A stretch of 33,255 bases of DNA from an uncultured Bacteroidia bacterium. Its GTDB lineage: Bacteria > Bacteroidota > Bacteroidia > Bacteroidales > Prolixibacteraceae. The stretch is taken from positions 1 to 33,255 of the forward strand of contig CAIVMQ010000129.1 in the NCBI GenBank assembly GCA_903907075.1, read 5' to 3'. The position numbers were made by a program, and so were the translations under genes. The notes beneath the pieces were generated by a model. That model was not told the origin of the DNA. It searched no databases and worked only from the letters and a program-made list of their open reading frames with translations. Of the stretch, positions 17,084 through 26,344 are shown piece after piece (positions within the stretch are counted from its first letter, which is position 1; every line of letters begins with the position of its first letter).

Positions 17084-17953
17084 ATGGCTAGAATAATAAG
17101 TTATTGTTTACTTGGGATAGTGCTTGCGGGATGTTTTTCAGAATCCTCTAAACCGAAGCATAACATACTATTTGTAAGTATACTTCCCCTGAAATATTTT
17201 GCCGATAAGATAGCGGGAGATAACTTTCACGTTGAAGTTACAGTCCCTCCGGGCGCAGGACCAGAGACCTATTCACCCACGCCCAAACAGATGATTATGC
17301 TCAATGAGGCCCAAGCCTATTTCTCTATCGGTTACCTGGGATTTGAACAGGTCTGGCTAGCTAATTTCAAGTCCTCAAATTCAAAGCTACGGATTTTTGC
17401 ATCCTCTAACAACCTTGATTTAATCTCCGAGAACCATCACCATGATGGTGAACCCCAATTATTAAAAGGAGTTGATCCTCATATCTGGTCCTCACCAAAA
17501 TGTGCCCGAATCATTGCTGAAAATATTTGCTCCGGCATGATTGAAATAGATCCTGTAAACAAAGATCAGTATCAAAAAAACCTCATTCATCTACTGTCCG
17601 AAATTAATACCGTCGATTCAACAGTTACCAATTTGCTTAAACACATAACTTCAAAAAAATTCATCATCTTTCACCCGGCATTAGGTTATTTTGCACGAGA
17701 CTATGGGTTGGAACAATTATCTATAGAATTTGAGGGGAAAATCCCATCACCCAAACATCTTCAACGAGTAATTGATGCTGCAAAAAAAGAACACATCAGA
17801 TTTATTCTTATTCAGAAAGAGTTTGACAAGGAGAATGCCGAGATTATCGCTAAAGAGATTAATAGCAGTATTATACAGATCGATCCGCTGGATTATAACT
17901 GGCCGGAACAGATGATTGATATTGCCCGTAAACTTTCAGAAACACCGAAATAA
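17084..17953 (+). CDS. znuA: Zinc/manganese ABC transporter substrate-binding lipoprotein (ZnuA family)
   Basis: A 289-residue cluster A-I binding protein. The N-terminal lipobox VLAGC (Cys17) indicates a lipoprotein. Metal-site motifs are GAGPETYSPTP (about 57-67), where most ZnuA proteins have PHDY, so the first histidine is replaced; DPHIW (H133); IFHPALGYFARDYGL (H197); and an acidic residue in QIDPLDYNW. A short His-rich loop NHHHDG sits at 117-122, as in zinc binders. The organism may use Glu as the first ligand or lack it, so metal identity (Zn or Mn) is not fixed. It is the first gene of znuA-znuC-znuB, with a 10-nt gap to znuC. Confidence 0.87.
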   Translation: MARIISYCLLGIVLAGCFSESSKPKHNILFVSILPLKYFADKIAGDNFHVEVTVPPGAGPETYSPTPKQMIMLNEAQAYFSIGYLGFEQVWLANFKSSNSKLRIFASSNNLDLISENHHHDGEPQLLKGVDPHIWSSPKCARIIAENICSGMIEIDPVNKDQYQKNLIHLLSEINTVDSTVTNLLKHITSKKFIIFHPALGYFARDYGLEQLSIEFEGKIPSPKHLQRVIDAAKKEHIRFILIQKEFDKENAEIIAKEINSSIIQIDPLDYNWPEQMIDIARKLSETPK

Positions 17954-17963
17954 CATTAAAATA

Positions 17964-18719
17964 ATGGAATCATTAGTTGACATTCGAAATTTATCGGCCG
18001 GTTACGGACAAAATATCGTCTTACAGGAAGTAAATCTCTTGATTCATTCGAACGACTTTATAGGGGTAATTGGTCCAAATGGTGGGGGTAAAACGACTTT
18101 ATTAAAGGCCATTTTGGGATTAATACCTCCTTTGGCCGGAGAAATAATATTTGCAGATTCTATGACAGCAGGGAACATACACCGTATTGGTTACCTTCCC
18201 CAAATCAACAATATAGACCGTAAATTCCCGGTAACAGTATTCGATGTGGTCAGATCAGGATTAATGTCACGCAAGCGTCTGATAGGACGGTACAGTGCGG
18301 AGGATAATGAGCGCTCCAATCTACTTATGGATGAGATGGGGATATTTTCTATCCGGGATAAAGCAATTGGGGAGTTATCGGGAGGACAGATACAACGTGC
18401 GTTATTGTGTCGGGCACTCGTGAACAACCCCAGATTACTAATTCTTGATGAGCCCAATACTTATGTCGATAATCGTTTTGAACGTGAATTATACGAGAAG
18501 CTTAAAGTTCTCAATGAAAAACTTGCGATTCTGTTGGTTTCGCACGATCTGGGAACCATCTCGACGTATGTTAAATCGTATGCCTGCGTAAATAGCTCCT
18601 TACATTACCATTCAGGCAACGCAGTTACTCCTGAATTATTAAAATCATACGAATGTCCGATACAGATTATTTCGCATGGTGATATTCCCCACACTGTTTT
18701 ACATAACCATAACCACTGA
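17964..18719 (+). CDS. znuC: Zinc/manganese ABC transporter ATP-binding protein
   Basis: A 251-residue ATPase with Walker A GPNGGGKT (37-44), signature ELSGGQIQR (137-145), Walker B LLILDEP (158-164) and H-loop H194 (LVSHD). The C-terminus ends in HNHNH, perhaps metal-sensitive. The frame is open upstream into znuA, but the ATG at 17964, 10 nt after the znuA stop, is the natural start. Its stop overlaps the znuB start by one base (TGATG). Confidence 0.88.
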   Translation: MESLVDIRNLSAGYGQNIVLQEVNLLIHSNDFIGVIGPNGGGKTTLLKAILGLIPPLAGEIIFADSMTAGNIHRIGYLPQINNIDRKFPVTVFDVVRSGLMSRKRLIGRYSAEDNERSNLLMDEMGIFSIRDKAIGELSGGQIQRALLCRALVNNPRLLILDEPNTYVDNRFERELYEKLKVLNEKLAILLVSHDLGTISTYVKSYACVNSSLHYHSGNAVTPELLKSYECPIQIISHGDIPHTVLHNHNH

Positions 18720-19579
18720 TGCAAGAAATTCTGGCACTTTTCAACTTCGAATTTTTCCGTAATGCTTTTCTAGCCGCTTTTATGGCCAGTTTAACATGCG
18801 GAATTATAGGGACATATATAGTTTCGCGCCGCATTGTTTTTATCAGCGGAGGGATAACCCATGCCTCGTTTGGAGGTATTGGAATGGGTTATTTTTTTGG
18901 GTTTAATCCCATTTTAGGTGCTATTGTATTTGGTATTTTATCTGCTCTGGGAATCGAGCTATTTACAAAAAAAGCCGATTTACGTGAAGATTCAGCTATC
19001 GCCATGCTTTGGTCATTAGGGATGGCTCTTGGGGTGATTTTTATCTTTCTCACACCGGGTTATGCCCCCAATCTGATGAGCTATTTATTTGGAAATATTC
19101 TCACCGTATCTCAAGATGATCTCCTCTTTCTGCTATTTCTATCTGTTGTGGTGATCGGATTTTTTGCGGCCTTCTACCGAATGATAATTTTCGTCTCCTT
19201 CGACGAGGAATTTGCCTTGACCAATAATGCCCCCGTGAGATTATTTAATGCTTTGCTTATTAGCCTTGTGGCCCTTACCATCGTATTAAATATTCGCGTT
19301 GTTGGAATTATTTTGGTTATGTCGTTAATGACTATCCCGCAAGCTATTGCAAATCTTTTTACGAAGAGATTCGATACCATGATGTTCTATTCAATTGCTT
19401 TTGGATTTTTAGGCTCTATCATTGGCCTGATCCTCTCTTATATCTACGACATACCTTCTGGGGCTGCCATTATTTTTACGCTGGTCGTATGTTATGGTAT
19501 TATAAAAATCGTCTTTCTAATCTTCGGGGGAGCGTCGGTTAATAACCACAAAGCAGAGGGCATACCGTTAAAAAATTAA
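18719..19579 (+). CDS. znuB: Zinc/manganese ABC transporter permease
   Basis: A 286-residue ABC-3 family permease with about eight hydrophobic segments. The GGITHASFGGIGMGYF segment and the VVGIILVMSLMTIPQAIANLF segment are family hallmarks. It overlaps the znuC stop by one base and ends the operon. The gene runs into a convergent neighbour 50 nt away. Confidence 0.88.
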   Translation: MQEILALFNFEFFRNAFLAAFMASLTCGIIGTYIVSRRIVFISGGITHASFGGIGMGYFFGFNPILGAIVFGILSALGIELFTKKADLREDSAIAMLWSLGMALGVIFIFLTPGYAPNLMSYLFGNILTVSQDDLLFLLFLSVVVIGFFAAFYRMIIFVSFDEEFALTNNAPVRLFNALLISLVALTIVLNIRVVGIILVMSLMTIPQAIANLFTKRFDTMMFYSIAFGFLGSIIGLILSYIYDIPSGAAIIFTLVVCYGIIKIVFLIFGGASVNNHKAEGIPLKN

Positions 19580-19606
19580 GCAGCTAATAATCAAATCAAG
19601 TTAGAT

Positions 19607-19631
19607 CATCCGACTAGCGGAAGATGCTTTT
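19607..19631 (+). terminator. Possible weak terminator of the znu operon
   Basis: CATCCG and CGG-AAG-ATG form a bulged hairpin followed by CTTTT. The stem is short. It is also a degenerate relative of the TCCG...CGGA palindromes, so the call is uncertain. Confidence 0.3.
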
Positions 19632-22245
19632 AGTTAACGTTTGGAAATGGTTTCAGGGATATCGTTTTAAGGGTATGATCAAAATCGTAGTCTAGTCGTA
19701 GGTTACCATCCGAAAAATCGATTACGATATCATTAAGTTCAAGAAGTAACGGATTTTTCGCATAAGTAACCCCTGAGATTATGTCTATTCTACGATCTCC
19801 GTTGCCGAAAACGTTTAGTTGAAACTGACTTTTATTCTCCAATCTTAAGGCATTATAATAAAGTGACTTATGGTCTTTTGTGGTTATCGTAATTACACCA
19901 AGTTCATTTTTAAGTGACGCAATACGACCCAGTAATTCAAAAAATAGACTATTCTCCGAAGCAAAGGAAGGGTTAGTTTGGATACAAAAGTTTTGAAGCT
20001 GAGATCCGGTGATCTCATGGCCAGGATCTTTAAGCCATTCTAAAATAGCAAAAATACCCGCAACCTTCGAACTGCACTTGAGCTTGATAAGTTTCTGGTA
20101 TATTTTTAATAGCTTGGGTAAACTCTCGATCTGGGTTTTTGATTCCAATAAAAAATGAGCTCTAAGATTGGCTGAGCCCGTTAATACCAGCCCGGCCTCA
20201 CTTGCTTCAACAAAACCGGTTTTAATATTTCGTTCATCTTCATTAATTTGTTGAAAAGAGATTGGATTTCCTGAACGCCCTATTTTTATCATAAATGGAT
20301 TGGAATCTTCTTGATAAAGTGGAACTTCCGCAAGGATCTTAAGCCAAATTAGTTCGCCAAAATGATTAAATTGGGCCATAAAAAGACTACTATTTTCAGT
20401 TGAGCTTTGAATTATCTGACCATCCATTTGAAGCTTTCCTCTAAATGAACCTGCTATAAAAATTTCATTCTCATGTATTTGCGCTATTGCAAATGATGAA
20501 GCAAGGCCGTCACCCTCAAATTTTCGTATCCATTGTAAGGTATTTGATTCTGAGAAACACGCAATAAACGGGGCAATAAAAGGCTTTGAGCCAAAACTCC
20601 CGGTAAGTAAGGCATGCCCCTCACTGTCGAAGAGAATATCCTGACTAGAACCACCTCGACTGGCCCCCATCTTTTTCGCAATTCCCCATATTTTAGTCCC
20701 TTTATTTTGAATTAAATCATTAGCAGCGGGATCAATAAGGCGAGGTTTTAACCCCGTAAACTCGGGCATTAAGATTCCAAGAGGAGCATTTTGATAAGTT
20801 GGGTCCGCAATGAGGTACTTCTTCCGTTTAAATAGATATGCATCACCGTCCATGTTTTCATTAAAGCAGATTGCAGTGGAGCAAAATCCAGGAAATTGGA
20901 CCCCAATAACGGGTAAATGGATCAGCGAACGAATTAACCAGGAAAACAGCGCCGACTTGCCATATTCGCCTCCTGATTTCGCTGCGATTACCTCCTCCGC
21001 AAAACGACTAACAGGTGCTGAAGAGCCCAAAGAACAATACTCAAAATCGTGTTGAAGAAAATACTGCAACATCGATGCAGCTTCTACATTATTCATCATC
21101 GATAAAGTGGGATAAAGCTGCCTAAGGATATCCTCTTTAACAGAAGAAGAGACCGATGCACCCAGATATACCGCCGGATCGGTCTTTGGATAGTCGTTAT
21201 AAAAACGGATTATTTCAGGATTATACCTTACACGAAACTCAAATTTTTTATTTTTCCAATTGAAATTAAATTTTTGCTTAACCAGTTTTCCAGTAAAATT
21301 AAGGGAGTTATTGAATGTTAGATCCACGATATCCGGAGAATCAGGAAATGGATTGGGGCATGTAACCAGTAGCTGACTTTTCATTTCACGATCCAGAAAA
21401 TACCGTTTTTTGCCAATAATCACAGATTGCTTTTCGTAAATTAGGTGTGATGATGGGAATAGTACGGTAGTGCTATATTGATTAAATGCAAGTCGCATAT
21501 CAAAACCTGAACGGATCATTAAGCCCCATGTTAACTGATCACTTTTCCATCGGTCAGAGGCACCTATAACTGCAGAAACCATCTTTACCAACTGATAATA
21601 GCCCCAGTCATTAAGGCCCAGCCGATCTCTGTAATCCATTAGCTGATCAATTAAATGGGTACTATTTGATCTGGAAAAGGAGAGCCAGAATACGGCTATA
21701 GAATCTTCGGAAACTGATCTGACAGGCGACAATGCCAATAGGGTGTCATAGCGAAAATTGATTTGCTGTCCATAAAACAACACGCTCCCACTAACAGCAG
21801 AAAATTGTTCCGATGAAGGCTTTCGAATACCTGTATAGGCATATGCAGGATCTTGGCTAAAATTAGCTAAAACTGTTGGCTCACTATACGGAAGATTTGA
21901 AGGAGAGGCTATTTCAAAGGATGAGCTATTAAAAATCGGGGCTATTGCAATCTTGGTTGCATGCACCTCTTCAAGAGGAGCAAGGATCGAATAATCGTGC
22001 CAATGATCCTTTAGCGTTTCTGCAAATTGTTCATCCCGGATTCTTGCATAATTAAAAAAGTCAGCGGCTGAAGCCAAACTGAGTTGTTGTGAAGCCTGAT
22101 AACCCGATTGAAAAGTATACGCGATTAATGGATATTTGGCTGCACCATATCCATCGGTTGGAAACCATATAAGACCATTAAAAAACAGGAGAAATCGGAA
22201 TAAATCTTGGACGGGGTCCGTGAGCCTGCGAATCAATCTGTTCAC
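19630..22245 (-). CDS. Large exported protein with degenerate transglutaminase-like core and SBBP-type propeller segment
   Basis: An 871-residue protein I do not recognise by name. It has a hydrophobic N-terminal segment (about 14-30), probably for export. Residues about 210-290 and 390-495 resemble transglutaminase-like folds: SALFSWLIRSL, GVQFPGFCSTAICF and KYLIADPTYQNAPLG. Yet the catalytic triad looks broken: the cysteine position falls in GGEYGKS, the histidine of the usual GH motif is Phe in GFCSTA, and only the aspartate in ADPTY remains. Residues about 530-640 read as SBBP-like propeller repeats (ILFDSEGHALLTGSFG, FIACFSESNTLQWIRKF, IFIAGSFRGKL, FMAQFNHFGELIWLK). The C-terminal 200 residues have no recognised domain. 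It lies 164 nt downstream of dusB. A scaffold or adhesion role at the cell surface is a guess. Confidence 0.7.
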   Translation of the reverse strand: MNRLIRRLTDPVQDLFRFLLFFNGLIWFPTDGYGAAKYPLIAYTFQSGYQASQQLSLASAADFFNYARIRDEQFAETLKDHWHDYSILAPLEEVHATKIAIAPIFNSSSFEIASPSNLPYSEPTVLANFSQDPAYAYTGIRKPSSEQFSAVSGSVLFYGQQINFRYDTLLALSPVRSVSEDSIAVFWLSFSRSNSTHLIDQLMDYRDRLGLNDWGYYQLVKMVSAVIGASDRWKSDQLTWGLMIRSGFDMRLAFNQYSTTVLFPSSHLIYEKQSVIIGKKRYFLDREMKSQLLVTCPNPFPDSPDIVDLTFNNSLNFTGKLVKQKFNFNWKNKKFEFRVRYNPEIIRFYNDYPKTDPAVYLGASVSSSVKEDILRQLYPTLSMMNNVEAASMLQYFLQHDFEYCSLGSSAPVSRFAEEVIAAKSGGEYGKSALFSWLIRSLIHLPVIGVQFPGFCSTAICFNENMDGDAYLFKRKKYLIADPTYQNAPLGILMPEFTGLKPRLIDPAANDLIQNKGTKIWGIAKKMGASRGGSSQDILFDSEGHALLTGSFGSKPFIAPFIACFSESNTLQWIRKFEGDGLASSFAIAQIHENEIFIAGSFRGKLQMDGQIIQSSTENSSLFMAQFNHFGELIWLKILAEVPLYQEDSNPFMIKIGRSGNPISFQQINEDERNIKTGFVEASEAGLVLTGSANLRAHFLLESKTQIESLPKLLKIYQKLIKLKCSSKVAGIFAILEWLKDPGHEITGSQLQNFCIQTNPSFASENSLFFELLGRIASLKNELGVITITTKDHKSLYYNALRLENKSQFQLNVFGNGDRRIDIISGVTYAKNPLLLELNDIVIDFSDGNLRLDYDFDHTLKTISLKPFPNVN

Positions 22246-22409
22246 TCTGGATTAGGTGGAAAATATTAAACTAATAGATCAATAACAAAAAGTTTGTATC
22301 TAGAACGAAAGTTTGCTAATACGGTATTCTTATCTCCAAATTTACAGATAATTAGCGTAATTAATGAGCATTCACACAAAAAAAATTAGTCGCTGCAAAG
22401 AATAGTAAA

Positions 22410-23432
22410 CTACCCCGCTTTTTGCAGATTAACATGGGTATAGTCAACTTGCACATTGGAATATTCCAGTGCAATAGCATCGAGGATATTGACCACCTGA
22501 TCAACTTCAATTGCTTGCAGGAGTTGCACCCTAAACTCTCTGAAATTTTCCAATCCCGGAAAATACCGTGCAAAATGGCGTCTCATTTCGAGTATGGCAC
22601 CACGAGGTTCAGGTTTATACGAGATCGACTGAAAAAGTTGTTCTTTTACACTCTCTACCACCTCGGGTACCGTGGGAGGAGGTAAGAGCTCACCGGTATT
22701 CATATAATGGCGAATATCGCGAAAAATCCATGGGCGTCCAATGGCACCGCGACCAATCATCAATCCATCGACGCCAGCTTGTTCGGAAAATGCCTTAGCT
22801 TTCTCAGGGCTGCTAATATCCCCATTCCCAATAATTGGAATCTTCATTCTTGGATTGGCCTTTACATCTCCAATTAGTCTCCAATCGGCCTCGCCCGAAA
22901 AAAGCTGGCTTCGTGTACGCCCATGAATTGTAAGCATTTGTATTCCAACATCTTGCAATCGCTCTGCAATATCTACTATTGGCATATCGGAAGGGTCCCA
23001 ACCGAGTCTTGTTTTGGCTGTTACCGGAAGGTTTACAGCCTTGACAATCTCACCAGCCATTTTAATCATCTTGGGTATGTCGCGCAAGAGCCCGGCTCCA
23101 CATCCTTTACCGGCAATTTTTTTCATGGGGCACCCAAAATTAATGTCAATATAATTGGGTTGAGCCTCTTCAGCAACTTTAGCTGCCCAAATCATCGCCT
23201 CAATATTAGAGCCATAGATCTGTATTGCGATAGGCCGGTCAAAATCGAAGATCGTCATTTTGCGCTTAGTAGCCTCCATCTCCCGCATAATCGCATCGGC
23301 AGACACAAACTCGGTAGACATAACATCTGCACCAAATTTTTTGCATAAATAGCGAAAGGACTTATAGGTTACGTCCTCCATAGGGGCTAAGAACAGCGGT
23401 AGCTCACCTACATCAAGGTTACCAATCTTCAC
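22410..23432 (-). CDS. dusB: tRNA-dihydrouridine synthase
   Basis: A 340-residue FMN enzyme that reduces uridines in the tRNA D-loop. The TIM-barrel motifs are APMEDVTYKSF near the start, NFGCPMKKIAGKGCGAGLL with the catalytic cysteine, TAKTRLGWD, TIHGRTRSQLFSG, GNGDI and GRGAIGRPW, followed by the helical C-terminal domain. The open frame extends to a TTG at 23459, but that TTG is part of a TATCTTTG promoter box. The GTG at 23432 gives VKIGNLDVGELPLFLAPMEDVT, which lines up with usual DusB starts. The DusB label rather than another Dus subgroup is from general resemblance. Confidence 0.9.
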   Translation of the reverse strand: MKIGNLDVGELPLFLAPMEDVTYKSFRYLCKKFGADVMSTEFVSADAIMREMEATKRKMTIFDFDRPIAIQIYGSNIEAMIWAAKVAEEAQPNYIDINFGCPMKKIAGKGCGAGLLRDIPKMIKMAGEIVKAVNLPVTAKTRLGWDPSDMPIVDIAERLQDVGIQMLTIHGRTRSQLFSGEADWRLIGDVKANPRMKIPIIGNGDISSPEKAKAFSEQAGVDGLMIGRGAIGRPWIFRDIRHYMNTGELLPPPTVPEVVESVKEQLFQSISYKPEPRGAILEMRRHFARYFPGLENFREFRVQLLQAIEVDQVVNILDAIALEYSNVQVDYTHVNLQKAG

Positions 23433-23456
23433 ACGAATCGTTTTAATAACATTGCG

Positions 23457-23485
23457 CAAAGATAACCAATCGGCGCAATTTCAAA
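23457..23485 (-). promoter_or_regulatory. Bacteroidetes-type promoter of dusB
   Basis: On the minus strand TTTG (23485-23482), a 17-nt spacer and TATCTTTG (23464-23457) form a near-ideal promoter. Transcription would start roughly 20 nt before the GTG at 23432. This supports the shorter dusB start. Confidence 0.7.
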
Positions 23486-23520
23486 TAACGGGATAGCGCG
23501 TCTGATTTAAAGAGGATTAT

Positions 23521-23528
23521 TAACTTTG
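23521..23528 (+). promoter_or_regulatory. TANNTTTG box of the CPBP protease gene
   Basis: TAACTTTG lies 15 nt before the ATG at 23544. The upstream TTG is not clear (CTG at 16 nt). It is arranged divergently from the dusB promoter. Confidence 0.45.
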
Positions 23529-23543
23529 TCAAAAAAAGTAACA

Positions 23544-24479
23544 ATGTTTAAACAGGTATTCCGAGATTCCAAACCATCTGCTCAGCTGCTCTATTCAGCC
23601 TTTGTGCTTTTAATATGTGGTATTTTTGCCACTGCGATTGGAATGGCACTCGGCTGGATCATTTATGGCATTTCGTTTTCTGATCTGGAGCTTATGATGG
23701 AAGATCTTACAAACCCTCAAAATATTTCTGTACTTAAGTTCTTTCAAACGGTTCAGTCGATCGGCCTTTTTATCATTCCTCCATTTATCATTGCCTGGTT
23801 GCTACAGGATCAACCACTCGTATTTTTGAAGATCAACAAGGGACCTGTCCTTCAAAGTGCCCTTATTGTAGTTGCGATTATATTCTTTTCCAATCCATTA
23901 ATTAACTGGCTAAATGAGCTAAATTCAAAGTTATCGCTTCCTGAATGGCTTAATTCAGTTCAGCTTTGGATGCAGAATTCAGAAGATCAGGCAACTAAAA
24001 TTACAGAAGCATTTTTATCAACCAACTCGCTATCTGCTGTACTAAAAAATATTATCATGATTGGTGTGCTCCCGGCACTTGGCGAGGAGTTACTTTTTAG
24101 AGGCATTATTCAAAATTTATTTAAGAGGATTTATGGCAATTCCCATGCTGCAATCTGGATCTCAGCAGCCCTGTTTAGTGCTTTGCACCTGCAGTTTTTT
24201 GGATTTCTGCCACGCATGGTCTTAGGAGCTATGTTTGGTTATATGCTCGAATGGAGTGGAACACTATGGCTTCCAATAATCGCTCACTTCATCAATAATG
24301 CAATGGCAGTAATTGCTTTTTCGATGGTCAAGAAAGGGGCTATTGACTCTGCGTTAGATAAATCAGGTACCTTTGCCGACGGAAGCTTCTACCTGGTTAT
24401 TGTAAGTTTGATCTTTCTTTTTATTCTCTTTAGGACGCTCTATTTAAAAAGAGCCGTCAATATCGCTCCGGGGGATTAA
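23544..24479 (+). CDS. CPBP family intramembrane metalloprotease (CAAX-like)
   Basis: A 311-residue membrane protein with about eight hydrophobic segments. The three ABI/CPBP motifs are present: EELLFR (181-186), FSALH (about 211-215) and HFINN (248-252), so it is likely an active glutamate/zinc-type protease. Substrate unknown. The frame is open to a TTG at 23526 inside a promoter box; the ATG at 23544 is preferred. It is divergent from dusB and followed after 277 nt by the BNR-repeat gene. Confidence 0.85.
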   Translation: MFKQVFRDSKPSAQLLYSAFVLLICGIFATAIGMALGWIIYGISFSDLELMMEDLTNPQNISVLKFFQTVQSIGLFIIPPFIIAWLLQDQPLVFLKINKGPVLQSALIVVAIIFFSNPLINWLNELNSKLSLPEWLNSVQLWMQNSEDQATKITEAFLSTNSLSAVLKNIIMIGVLPALGEELLFRGIIQNLFKRIYGNSHAAIWISAALFSALHLQFFGFLPRMVLGAMFGYMLEWSGTLWLPIIAHFINNAMAVIAFSMVKKGAIDSALDKSGTFADGSFYLVIVSLIFLFILFRTLYLKRAVNIAPGD

Positions 24480-24684
24480 AATTTATATTGGCTATGTATG
24501 TGAATGGATTGTCTGAAGCTATAAACCCTTAATAAATATCAAAAGGCAAAAACTCATTTGCTAGTTTGGGAGAATTAACAATAGGTAGTTTAACTCAAAA
24601 ATAAGAAGACTATCAATCTATTCATTTAAGAATGAGTTTGGTTTATCAGAATGTAAATCCGATTAAAATTGTTGAGTCTACCTC

Positions 24685-24707
24685 ATAATTTGGAATTCCA
24701 AAATTAT
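24685..24707. repeat. 23-nt near-perfect palindrome centred on GGAATTCC
   Basis: ATAATTT, GGAATTCC and AAAATTAT form a palindrome with one unpaired base. It lies 50 nt upstream of the BNR-repeat gene and could be an operator or a chance AT-rich palindrome. No T-run follows. Confidence 0.4.
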
Positions 24708-24756
24708 TAAGTGAATGATTACTTTTACATACTAGTAACTAAACCCATTGCCTTGT

Positions 24757-25803
24757 ATGAGATTTAAATTGATTTTACTCACACTAATCTGTTTTGCATT
24801 AAATAATGGGAAAACAGCAACAGCTATTCCTTGGAAAGTTATTGAGCGAATTCCCAAATGCCGTATTGATGCGCTAGCTGATTTAGGTCATGGCGTGCTT
24901 CTTATCGGAACCCGAGATACCAATCCAGCTCTGTGTTTTAAGAGCACCGACTATGGTCTTACCTGGAAGCGGTTAGCCTCACTTGAATCGACTGAAAAGC
25001 GAGTCGGAATTACGTGCATTCAGTCGGGAGCTAATGGGTTATGCTATGCCTTAAACGAAAGTTCTGAATTTTTCCGATCGGTTGATTATGGGGCGACATG
25101 GCAGCGGATAACCAAATTATCAATCGGATTAAACACAGAAGGGCATGCCCTAGCCTATGGGCTTTGCCTTACAAATCGAGGGACATTATTAGTCAGTGAT
25201 GCGAATTCTACTGGAGGCTTAATTTATCGCAGTACTGATCATGGACTCACATTCTATAAACTTAAATCATTCACCAGTAACGGATTATATCGCTTTACAT
25301 TATTGAAGAAATCAGTGATTGTGAATGGATGGGAAGGAAATGTATATTGCAGTAAAGACGATGGGATAACATGGAATAAATTAGCTGCCGTAGAGCAATC
25401 ACCCTTGTATGCCACCGAAACGGTTGGAGGCAATAGATATTTGCAAGGCACACAAGGAGGGAATGTGTACATTGGCAATGCCCGCACTAAATCAATTAAA
25501 TTATTAGCAAAGCCAGGAGGAGCTGCCGATGATTTTGCCTATGTCGGTTATAAAACCATTATTTATTCAACCTACACAGAGAGCCAACATATTTTTATCT
25601 CGCATGATCTGGGGCGCAGCTGGAATGATGAGGGCAAAGTGCCAACAGGAGATAATAGCGACTGGCTTGACCATCTCATACGAATTGAGAAAAAAGATTC
25701 ATCAGTCGTTATTGGAGGGACTAATAAAGGATTTATTGTGCGTGCTAGTTATTTTAAAAAGGATTTGTCACGAAAAGAACCGTTAGCGCTCGAGAAGAAA
25801 TAA
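24757..25803 (+). CDS. Exported BNR/sialidase-like repeat (beta-propeller) protein
   Basis: A 348-residue protein with a signal peptide (about residues 1-22, cut near TATA). Five Asp-box/BNR motifs of the SxDxGxxW type are seen: KSTDYGLTWKRL, RSVDYGATWQRI, RSTDHGLTFYKL, SKDDGITWNKL and SHDLGRSWNDEG. This predicts a beta-propeller like sialidase or YCF48-type proteins, without visible sialidase catalytic residues. The ATG at 24757 is preferred over a TTG nine bases upstream because it begins the signal peptide. It follows the CPBP gene on the same strand but after a 277-nt gap, so it is likely transcribed on its own. Function unknown. Confidence 0.75.
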   Translation: MRFKLILLTLICFALNNGKTATAIPWKVIERIPKCRIDALADLGHGVLLIGTRDTNPALCFKSTDYGLTWKRLASLESTEKRVGITCIQSGANGLCYALNESSEFFRSVDYGATWQRITKLSIGLNTEGHALAYGLCLTNRGTLLVSDANSTGGLIYRSTDHGLTFYKLKSFTSNGLYRFTLLKKSVIVNGWEGNVYCSKDDGITWNKLAAVEQSPLYATETVGGNRYLQGTQGGNVYIGNARTKSIKLLAKPGGAADDFAYVGYKTIIYSTYTESQHIFISHDLGRSWNDEGKVPTGDNSDWLDHLIRIEKKDSSVVIGGTNKGFIVRASYFKKDLSRKEPLALEKK

Positions 25804-25897
25804 ATTAAACTCAAGGTGATATAGAGTTTGATATTTGCATGTTAATGTCCTGTTTTTTTATGCGACTCTTCCTAAATCCCTTAAAACTTCAGAATAA

Positions 25898-26344
25898 TCA
25901 CAATGTTGTTCGTAACCAGGTTACGGTATTGCTCATTAATGGAAATGCTTTACTATAAGCCCGAATTTTCAGAATATCATTACCTTCAAGCCAGACAAGG
26001 CAACTGAAAGTCTTTCCTGATTTAGGATCATAAATAAATCCGTTTATCCACTTATTCTTGTCTGAATCATAGACTAGTCCAGTTACTATTTGCAGATTAA
26101 GTAAAGGCCGTGAAGTTAGGTTGCTGTTCGGATTATTCTTATCAAGTTTGATATTCCCATTTGAACCTTTTTCATCACACAGAAAAATTATGTCAGCGGA
26201 ATAGGTCTCAACACCCTTTACTATTTTAATCTTAGCGGTTTTGGTTGCGTTCCACCAGACACCTGTAATTTTATCCCCCTCTGAGGCAACTGCTATTGAA
26301 AGTTGAAAAATAACGAAAATAGCAACTAAGAGCACATGCCTCAT
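25898..26344 (-). CDS. DUF2147 domain exported protein
   Basis: A 148-residue protein with a signal peptide (about residues 1-20). The body GVWWNATKTAKIKI, GFIYDPKSGKTFSCLVWL and LKIRAYSKAFPLMSNTVTWLRT matches the DUF2147 family of small periplasmic proteins of unknown function. Its ATG overlaps the S41 protease stop by four bases (ATGA), so the two are translationally coupled. Confidence 0.8.
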   Translation of the reverse strand: MRHVLLVAIFVIFQLSIAVASEGDKITGVWWNATKTAKIKIVKGVETYSADIIFLCDEKGSNGNIKLDKNNPNSNLTSRPLLNLQIVTGLVYDSDKNKWINGFIYDPKSGKTFSCLVWLEGNDILKIRAYSKAFPLMSNTVTWLRTTL

